Source: Defluviitaleaceae bacterium (GTDB lineage: Bacteria > Bacillota > Clostridia > Lachnospirales > WQUN01). Taken from it: DNA of 17,970 nt. A program made the translations under genes and the position numbers. How positions within the stretch are numbered: the first letter of the stretch is position 1; every line of letters starts with the position of its first letter. The notes below the pieces were generated by a model. The model saw only the letters and a list, made by a program, of their open reading frames with translations. It ran no database searches and had not been told where the DNA came from. Below are positions 13,301-17,970 of this stretch, piece after piece. The stretch is from the NCBI GenBank assembly GCA_009783525.1, contig WRDG01000014.1:1-17970 (forward strand), read 5' to 3'.

Positions 13301-14501
13301 GGTCGGCCGCCTCACCACGCAGCGCAAGCTCGAAATGGAAGCTGGCGTCGGCAGAACGGACGGCAAGGGCATGATAGGGCTGCCGTTCACCAACGAGCCG
13401 TCGTCTGTGGACCACGCGCTTTCGTTCTTCGTAAACTACAACCAGCCGTACTTCCCCGGCACGACGCTCGAGCGGCTTTATAAAACTCTGCGCGACATCG
13501 AGGATTTGGGCGGCATATCTCACATCAACCATCCCGGCCGCGAAACGGGCGCGCCGTGGGGAATCATAGGCGGCTGGGGAGTCGAAAGCGGAATAAACAT
13601 TTCAAAAGACCCGGCAGTTGTAAAAAAATATGTAGATATTTTTAATGCGTTCCCGTCATGCTTTGGCATGGAGATTATAAACAAGCTCGACAACGAATCC
13701 GCGGGCGACCGCATCTTGTGGGACAGCATTCTTTCGCAGACAATGTCTTACGAAAACCCGCGCCCGGTGTTCGGCGTTTCTAACGACGACGCGCACGACA
13801 TGTCGGCAAGCGGCTATTCGTTCAACATGATGTTTTTACCCGAGCTCACGGCGGAAGCCGTAAGGACGTCGATGGAAACGGGCGCGTTTTACGCAGTAAG
13901 CCGCGTCTCACACATCGACAGGATCAACCACCGCGTAAACGGCAACACGACGCCGGGCGCGGGCAACTCCTCGACCGCGTTCATGCTCGCGCAAAGCACG
14001 CCGTCGGTTGCGAGCGTTAAAGTCGAAGGCAGCGTCATAACGATAGTCGGCGCGGACTACGACCTTATCGAATGGATTTCGGAACACGACGTGATCGCCA
14101 CGGGCGAGTCGATTGACGTAAGCGAATACGCAGCAGTCATAGGCCACTACGTGCGCGCCGTGTTAAAGAGCTCGACCGGCATCGCGTTCCTCCAGCCGTT
14201 CGGGATAGTGCTTGACGACGAAATAGTTACGCCTCCGCCCACGCTCGCAAGCGCGTCGGCAACGGCCAAAGATTTTGTAAGCATCAAAGAAACCGCAAAA
14301 AATTCCAACGTTTGGGTTTTAAGCTTTAACGTGACCGAAAAATATTCGGACGGCACGGTTAAGATCGTACCGTACGCAGTCGAAATAAAAGCCAACAACG
14401 CAAACATCGACGGCAAGCTTAACCTCGGCCCGTACACTCTCGTCTACGACATAAAGGGCAACGGCAGCAACATAAAAGAGTTTAAAATTTTAATGAACTA
14501 A
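10332..14501 (+). CDS. Exported multidomain protein: carbohydrate-binding-like modules, InlB-type repeat and PHP (CehA/McbA-like) metallohydrolase
   Basis: 1389 residues. A signal peptide MKKKFLSLLLAFCMLF... is probably cut near residue 27 (HSSAAEGG). Two CBM4/9-like jelly-roll modules follow (about 31-175 and 185-332; NLLPYGNFAGG, NLLPNGDFSDG). Next come a Pro/Thr linker (about 336-358) and two tandem related modules (about 360-514 and 515-666; NIFNGG and NVFNGG, then WGQWGAGN). A fifth module spans about 680-835 (NNRLTNGNFAD) and an InlB/Listeria-Bacteroides repeat about 840-911 (GYSFLGWYTAAG). The PHP domain starts near 935, with metal ligands in H945-T-H947, D976-H977, H1064/H1067 and D1152-D1153-A-H1155. 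About 85 C-terminal residues form an unassigned beta domain. There is no LPXTG, S-layer or dockerin signal. It likely hydrolyses a phosphoester or similar bond while bound to glycan outside the cell; the substrate is inference. Confidence 0.88.
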   Translation: MKKKFLSLLLAFCMLFGLTAGIHSSAAEGGANLLPYGNFAGGMPSQWTKQGSSGDMFISTDPDQGNVFVMVFPGGNYSRGYFNGGAELVVGAQYRLSVTYKANSMISNARIGIIYNAAESTLSGNIQLLPSAAWRTDSYEFTLAEANWQIWIQTSGTDARVEVAEIFLEALDPSVTPTPIQPPAQNLLPNGDFSDGLANWNHSGGIYSITSDFAADYGDVLHLPRDSGGTVVIRNSAATGSLEAGKQYELTVIYYNAGALTDPTDRTFVGINAANTDDVGNSLAYIYMSQTGRWIKNSVLFVMPESYNWQLLVRAQTAAPDIYIAGIYLNESDAPLPTPTPTPVPLPTQIPMPTPIPIEGVNIFNGGKSLIADTWGKWGQWGAGNNGVVTNSAVRWSGGLFTACYPLLTLEPNTTYTVRVLARAEEAGSPAENTDEANKICFQYRSDSEEEAGASAWDKFNLYVTDSDWTWYEGSFTTPSDMYSPLNTSFCAITIRNGFSGIEVEEMHIVNDAGENVFNGGNEIMADSVNLWGQWGAGNIGIVTNPAVYYSADYVHTATYTELTLQPNMEYDVKVLARSGVAGSPENLGDSNKVCFQFRSASFEEEFPEMGGWDKLNFYITSDKWEWYEATLVTPDDMTGTFGSYSSITIQNSFSDLYIEQILVVEKGSTIVEPLKPMPNNRLTNGNFADVGSDGRPGLFTTWSDDPSGGVPTPYFVDINADPVFGNVLTMTPGFKRVIRSHSSDAIMEYDKVYMLSVVYRTEPGYNGNATVSFGYEWGATITNTIPLLATEEWVRESILIRREQGYGNNWFLDIQKNAGYIYIAEISITEFVGALPTQITVGFDYNGGSGYTESVTVNQGANVTLPSASRAGYSFLGWYTAAGLAGTFVGRANDAYVAVYNATLVAQWVEQVPKWPADAQLTVGFNPYGAVNWETFDSYKANFHTHTNNSDGAHTVAQMLEDFYAKGYNIATITDHNVVAPSWDTTVNPVGRLTTQRKLEMEAGVGRTDGKGMIGLPFTNEPSSVDHALSFFVNYNQPYFPGTTLERLYKTLRDIEDLGGISHINHPGRETGAPWGIIGGWGVESGINISKDPAVVKKYVDIFNAFPSCFGMEIINKLDNESAGDRILWDSILSQTMSYENPRPVFGVSNDDAHDMSASGYSFNMMFLPELTAEAVRTSMETGAFYAVSRVSHIDRINHRVNGNTTPGAGNSSTAFMLAQSTPSVASVKVEGSVITIVGADYDLIEWISEHDVIATGESIDVSEYAAVIGHYVRAVLKSSTGIAFLQPFGIVLDDEIVTPPPTLASASATAKDFVSIKETAKNSNVWVLSFNVTEKYSDGTVKIVPYAVEIKANNANIDGKLNLGPYTLVYDIKGNGSNIKEFKILMN

Positions 14502-14510
14502 AATTTTCAA

Positions 14511-14543
14511 AAAAAAAGAGGGGCGCGTCCCCTCTTTTTTTTT
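14511..14543. terminator. Bidirectional rho-independent terminator
   Basis: GAGGGG (14518-14523) and CCCCTC (14529-14534) form a perfect stem with a 5-nt loop CGCGT. It is flanked by a run of A on the left and nine T on the right, so it works on both strands. It sits 10 bp after the stop of the exported protein and 6 bp before the stop of the convergent transporter gene. Confidence 0.93.
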
Positions 14544-14548
14544 GCGGT

Positions 14549-15760
14549 TCATGCATGAATTTTTTTGTTCTTCATAAACAAAATCAATATCCCCGCCGCC
14601 GCAAGCGACAGCGCCGCGCCGAACACGAATGGCGCTTCCGCGCCGAAGACCGTCCACATCAGGCCGGCGATCACGCTCGCGGGTAACAGAGCGATGCCCG
14701 CCACGGTCGACTGCAGGCCGAGCATCGTGCCCTTTAGTTCCGGCGGCGCGGCTTCGGCCACAAACGCGCGCTCCACGCCGGAAATCATCGCGGTGTAAAC
14801 GCCGTAGACTATAAAGACCGCGGCCATCTGCCACCTGCCGTTTGCGAACGCGAAGCCGAGGTAGCACAGCGAAAACGTGACGTAGCCCGGCACCAAAAGA
14901 TTTTTGCGGCCCACGCGGTCGGACAGCTTCCCGCACGGAACCGACAGCACGGAAGCCGTTATGTTGAAGACAAAGTAAAGCAGGATCACGCTTACCGCGT
15001 CAAAGCCGGCTTCTTTTGCTTTAAGCAGAATGAAAACGTTTGACGAATTGCCCAGCGTAAATACGAACACGACAAGCAGATACAGTTTCAACTGCCCGTC
15101 TACTTTACGGATATTTTTCCAGAACGGCTCGCGCTCCTTCGGCGGCCGTTCCTTTTTTTCTTTTATGAACAAAAACATCGCGAGGCCAAGCAGCGCGGGC
15201 ACAAGCGCGATAAGGAACAGACGCTTGTAATCGAAGCCGTCGCCCATGCCATGCAGCACGAAATACGTGATTAAAATGCCGAGCGCCGCGCCGGACATGT
15301 CAAGCGCCTTGTGCAGCCCGAACGCCTTGCCCATCGCGCCCTTGTCTGCGCTTTCGCTCACGAGCACGTCTCGCGGCGCGGTGCGTATCCCCTTGCCCGC
15401 GCGGTCGATAACGCGAGCCGCGAGTATCCCCGCCCACGAGCCCGCGACAATAAGCGCGGCTTTATAAAAAAGGCTCGCGAAGTAGCCCGCGAAAGCCGTC
15501 GCCTTTTTCTTTTTGAATCTGTCCGTCACGTAGCCGCTGAAAACTTTGAGCAGGCTCGCGAGACTTTCCGCCACGCCCTCGATCACGCCGATAAGCGCGG
15601 GCGTCGCGCCGAACGCCGCGGTAAGGTAAAGCGGGATAAGCGGGTAAACCATTTCGGAGCTGAGGTCGGTAAAAAAACTGACCATGCCCAAAAAGAAAAT
15701 GTTCGCCATGCCTGCATTTTTTAAATTATTTTTTTTATTCGCTTCGCCGTTCAAAAACAT
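14549..15760 (-). CDS. Major facilitator superfamily transporter
   Basis: Inner membrane transporter of about 400 residues with the hydrophobic pattern of 12 helices in two halves and a central charged loop (KEKKERPPKEREPFW). MFS signatures are visible: SGYVTDRFKKKK after helix 2, DRAGKGIRTAPRDVL after helix 4 and GKLSDRVGRKN between helices 8 and 9. The cargo cannot be told; relatives include drug and metabolite exporters. The start is unsure. The ATG at 15760 has GGGGGA directly against it, too close to serve. The TTG two codons later (15754) has that site at about 6 nt, and a later Met begins ANIFFLGMVSFF. The gene is convergent with the exported PHP protein and divergent from the second URO-D gene. 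Confidence 0.9.
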   Translation of the reverse strand: MFLNGEANKKNNLKNAGMANIFFLGMVSFFTDLSSEMVYPLIPLYLTAAFGATPALIGVIEGVAESLASLLKVFSGYVTDRFKKKKATAFAGYFASLFYKAALIVAGSWAGILAARVIDRAGKGIRTAPRDVLVSESADKGAMGKAFGLHKALDMSGAALGILITYFVLHGMGDGFDYKRLFLIALVPALLGLAMFLFIKEKKERPPKEREPFWKNIRKVDGQLKLYLLVVFVFTLGNSSNVFILLKAKEAGFDAVSVILLYFVFNITASVLSVPCGKLSDRVGRKNLLVPGYVTFSLCYLGFAFANGRWQMAAVFIVYGVYTAMISGVERAFVAEAAPPELKGTMLGLQSTVAGIALLPASVIAGLMWTVFGAEAPFVFGAALSLAAAGILILFMKNKKIHA

Positions 15761-15978
15761 TCCCCCAATAAAAATAAAACCTTTAATTTATTCCGGTACT
15801 TAAGTATAGCAAGAGGTACGCGATATTTTTGTGCCGGAGTAATATATTCCCAAAAATAAATTAGTTCCACAAATATTTGTAAGCGGTGTTAAAATCGGGA
15901 CAAGATAAATTTAAAATTTTACAGAAAGGCGCGGACATTTTCGCGCAAAAAAAATGCGCGCCGCGGACGGAAACAAAA
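15761..15978. promoter_or_regulatory. Divergent intergenic region between transporter and URO-D/sulfatase operon
   Basis: AT-rich, without a supported gene. TCCGGTAC (15790-15797) and GTGCCGGA (15831-15838) are imperfect inverted halves that could be an operator. TATAGC and AATATATTCC are weak promoter-like elements. CGCGC (15942-15946) and GCGCG (15956-15960) flank an A-run and could form a hairpin just before the gene start. The 15-mer GAAAGGCGCGGACAT at 15924-15938 recurs at 16956-16970. Confidence 0.35.
15924..15938 (+). repeat. 15-bp leader repeat, copy 1
   Basis: GAAAGGCGCGGACAT occurs here, 40 nt before the chosen start of the second URO-D gene, and exactly again at 16956-16970, 41 nt before the chosen start of the downstream sulfatase. 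GAAAGG looks like a ribosome binding site. In the second copy the final AT begins an ATG (16969) that opens an 8-codon frame. Confidence 0.55.
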
Positions 15979-16935
15979 ATGTCGCATCAGGATTTGATGA
16001 TAAAGGCGATGACCTACCAAAGCCCGGAGGAGCTGCCCGTGGGGCTTGGGACGCTGCCTGCGGTATGGTTTAGGTACGGCAAGGACATGATCGGGCTTGC
16101 GAAACGTTTCCCGAAAATATTCGGGGAGATTAAAGACGACCACGACCCGCGCAATTGGCTCGGCCAATCGTACCGCGCGGGCAGCTACACGGACGAATGG
16201 GGATGCGTTTGGTCTAACATCGAGGAGGGGCTTTCGTCGATAGTCACGGAGCATCCGGTCAAGCGCCGCGAAGACATCCGCTCGCTTAAAATGCCGGAAA
16301 ACAGAAACGGCCACATGCCGCACGGGTTCATGTACCTGCGGCTGTTGGATCTGCGCGGCTTTGAAGAGGCGATGCTTGACTTCGCGGACGAGTGCGGGGA
16401 GCTGCAAATTTTGATAGACCTCGTGGCGGAATACAACGTGATCCAAACTGAAATCATGGTAAAAAATTCCGGCGAGATAATTTATTTCGGCGACGACCTC
16501 GGCATGCAGGACGGGCTCGCAATAGGCCCCGCGAAGTGGCGCAAATATTTGAAGCCCGCGTTTGCAAAAATTTTCGCGGTGGCGCGCACGGCGGGCAAGT
16601 ATGTTTACATGCACACCGACGGCCATATCCACGAAATAATACCCGACCTGTTCGACGCAGGCGTTCACATGGTCAACCCGCAGTACAGGGCGAACGGTTT
16701 GGACAACCTCGTGCGCGTCTGCAAGGGCCGCTATCCGATCAACCTCGACCTCGACCGCCAGATGTTCCCCTTCTGCACGCCCGCGCAGTGCAAAGACCAT
16801 GTGGCGGAATGTTTGGACGCGCTGTTCATGCCCGAGGGCGGCTTGAGCCTGTCAATCGAGATCGGGCCCGACGTGCCGCTCGCCAACATCGAGGCGCTGT
16901 GCGAAGCGGCGGAAGCGGCGAGATATTACAGGTGA
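15979..16935 (+). CDS. URO-D family protein, second copy, with altered zinc motif
   Basis: About 318 residues of the uroporphyrinogen decarboxylase/MtaA superfamily. The start is taken as ATG 15979 because MSHQDLMIKAMTYQSPEELPVGLG matches the usual beginning of such proteins. An in-frame GTG at 15886 would add 31 residues of low quality. The ribosome binding site is weak (ACGGA). Family text includes IYFGDDLGMQDGLAIGP, IIPDLFDAGVHMVNPQ and DVPLANIEALCEA. Where methyltransferase members have HxCG, this one reads H212-T-D214-G, so a zinc-binding Cys is replaced by Asp. It differs clearly from the other URO-D protein in the window (HSCG). It is followed on the same strand by a sulfatase 76 nt later, so a two-gene operon is likely. 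Whether it is a methyltransferase, decarboxylase-like or other enzyme is open. Confidence 0.85.
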   Translation: MSHQDLMIKAMTYQSPEELPVGLGTLPAVWFRYGKDMIGLAKRFPKIFGEIKDDHDPRNWLGQSYRAGSYTDEWGCVWSNIEEGLSSIVTEHPVKRREDIRSLKMPENRNGHMPHGFMYLRLLDLRGFEEAMLDFADECGELQILIDLVAEYNVIQTEIMVKNSGEIIYFGDDLGMQDGLAIGPAKWRKYLKPAFAKIFAVARTAGKYVYMHTDGHIHEIIPDLFDAGVHMVNPQYRANGLDNLVRVCKGRYPINLDLDRQMFPFCTPAQCKDHVAECLDALFMPEGGLSLSIEIGPDVPLANIEALCEAAEAARYYR

Positions 16936-16955
16936 AAAGCGTGAAAATAAAATTT

Positions 16956-16970
16956 GAAAGGCGCGGACAT
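16956..16970 (+). repeat. 15-bp leader repeat, copy 2
   Basis: Exact second copy of GAAAGGCGCGGACAT, in the 76-nt gap between the URO-D gene and the sulfatase. It is followed by an 8-codon open frame, 16969-16995 (MLLRIADA), which is not in frame with the sulfatase. Confidence 0.55.
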
Positions 16971-17011
16971 GCTTTTGCGGATTGCCGATGCGTGACGCGA
17001 AAGGTAAAAAA

Positions 17012-17970
17012 GTGAACGCGAAGCCGAACATACTTTGGATAATAACCGACCAGCAGAGCCACAGCATGATGTCCTGCGCGGGCAATAAATATTTGAGCAC
17101 TCCGGCGATGGATTCGATAGCTGCGGCGGGCGTGCGTTTCACCCGTGCGTACTGCGCGAACCCGGTCTGCCAGCCGTCGCGGTTTTCGCTAATGACGGGC
17201 GTATACCCATCGGCGGCGGGCATCGGCGGCGACGGAAAAACTACGGCGGGCGCGGCCGTGCCGGAATATGTTTCAAATAATTTGTTGGGCGAAATGCTGA
17301 AGCAAAACGGATACGACACCTTATACGGCGGCAAACAGGGCATACCGATGATGGACGCGGAATACTTAGGCTTCCGCTATTTTTGTGCGGACGAACGCGG
17401 CGCGTTGGCAAACGCCTGCGCAGATTATATACGTTCGGCAAGCGGACCCTTTGCGATGGTCGCGTCATTTATAAATCCGCACGACATATGTTTGATGGCG
17501 ATAAACGACTTCGCGGCGGATGCGGACAACGAAACGGACAAACACATCGCAAAAAACATGCCGGTAGAGACCGCGTCGGTAAACAGGGCGGCGTCGCTGC
17601 GCCCCGGCGATAAATGCCCTCGCACGGGAACCCCGCAGGAGTTCCTTCCTCCGCTTCCGTTCAACCATATGCCCGCGGAGGACGAGCCCGAAGCGATAGA
17701 TTTTTTAATAAACGAGCGCGGCTTCCGAAGGCTTGCCCGCGAGCGCTACACGGAAGAACAGTGGCGGCTTCACCGCCACGCTTACGCCCGCCTCACGGAA
17801 GAAGTTGACGGGCAGATCCAAACGGTGATCGACGCGTTAAAGTCGTCGGGCAAATTCGAAAACACCGTGATCATTTTGACGAGCGACCACGGCGACATGG
17901 ACTCGGCGCACAAGCTCGAGCACAAGTCCGTCTTTTACGAAGAATGCATCCGCGTTCCAATGCTCGTCAA
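17012..17970 (+). CDS. Type I sulfatase, truncated by the window end
   Basis: An uninterrupted frame of about 319 codons runs to the right edge without a stop. It opens KPNILWIITDQQ (metal Asp13) and carries the formylglycine signature C53-Q-P-S-R57 followed by FSLMTG, the canonical form. A later metal motif SDHGD (Asp292-His293) is followed by HKLEHKSVFYEECIRVPML, typical of S1 sulfatases just after the metal site. About one third of a normal sulfatase is therefore missing. The start is GTG 17012 because AAAGGT lies 6 nt upstream; an in-frame ATG at 16988 has no such site. No signal peptide is seen. It lies in one transcript with the second URO-D gene. It is divergent in sequence from the sulfatase at the left end, so they probably act on different sulfate esters. 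Confidence 0.93.
   Translation, partial: MNAKPNILWIITDQQSHSMMSCAGNKYLSTPAMDSIAAAGVRFTRAYCANPVCQPSRFSLMTGVYPSAAGIGGDGKTTAGAAVPEYVSNNLLGEMLKQNGYDTLYGGKQGIPMMDAEYLGFRYFCADERGALANACADYIRSASGPFAMVASFINPHDICLMAINDFAADADNETDKHIAKNMPVETASVNRAASLRPGDKCPRTGTPQEFLPPLPFNHMPAEDEPEAIDFLINERGFRRLARERYTEEQWRLHRHAYARLTEEVDGQIQTVIDALKSSGKFENTVIILTSDHGDMDSAHKLEHKSVFYEECIRVPMLV

Noticed and set aside
15919..16800. Long antisense open frame (293 codons) opposite the second URO-D gene
   Set aside because: It mirrors a gene with clear family motifs; GC-rich third positions create long antisense frames throughout this window (for example 598-1071 and 15311-15724).
16941..17015. Small frames between URO-D and sulfatase genes
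   Set aside because: The GTG frame at 16941 and the 8-codon frame at 16969 have no protein-like features; only the repeated 15-mer there was kept as an observation.

Overview
The window looks like a chromosomal segment of an anaerobic, probably uncultivated Bacillota (Clostridia-like) bacterium. Three observations point there: the conserved nadD-yqeK-rsfS block, here with nadD and yqeK fused; consensus AGGAGG-type ribosome binding sites with frequent TTG and GTG starts; and a secreted protein with an InlB/Listeria-Bacteroides repeat. Coding DNA is fairly GC-rich while intergenic DNA is strikingly AT-rich and full of hairpins and small repeats. The placement is inference. No rRNA, tRNA, transposase, integrase or CRISPR array was found.

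Layout. 1-1560 (-) is a complete sulfatase, divergent from a translationally coupled pair (+): a YdhF-like aldo/keto reductase and a HAD phosphatase (1614-3184). 3185-3541 lies between convergent gene ends and holds a long nested hairpin, a perfect palindrome and four 15-bp tandem repeats. 3542-6177 (-) is an operon of a URO-D-family protein, a NadD-YqeK fusion and RsfS. 6315-7229 (-) is a methyltransferase-like gene carrying two copies of a 31-bp hairpin element in its reading frame. Two more copies lie in the leader of the divergent GH36 alpha-galactosidase (7445-9399, +), which is split by one frameshift. 9400-10331 is non-coding: a terminator, a cluster of CATTCTGAGC repeats and a leader with a possible leader peptide and a partly masked ribosome binding site. 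10332-14501 (+) encodes a 1389-residue exported protein with several carbohydrate-binding-like modules, an InlB-type repeat and a PHP metallohydrolase domain. A bidirectional terminator separates it from an MFS transporter (14549-15760, -). 15979 to the right edge (+) is a second URO-D-family gene followed by a second sulfatase that is cut off by the window end.

How the parts may work together. Sulfatases, alpha-galactosidase, aldo/keto reductase, sugar-phosphate-type HAD phosphatase, carbohydrate-binding exported protein and MFS exporter or importer fit a lifestyle of degrading decorated (sulfated, galactosylated, perhaps methylated) host or algal glycans. The URO-D-family proteins resemble corrinoid/thiol methyltransferase relatives more than haem biosynthesis enzymes, since no other haem gene is present. 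The most unusual material is the set of small repeats: a hairpin family with paired compensatory changes found both in-frame inside a gene and in an untranslated leader, and the dense repeat cluster at 3194-3500.
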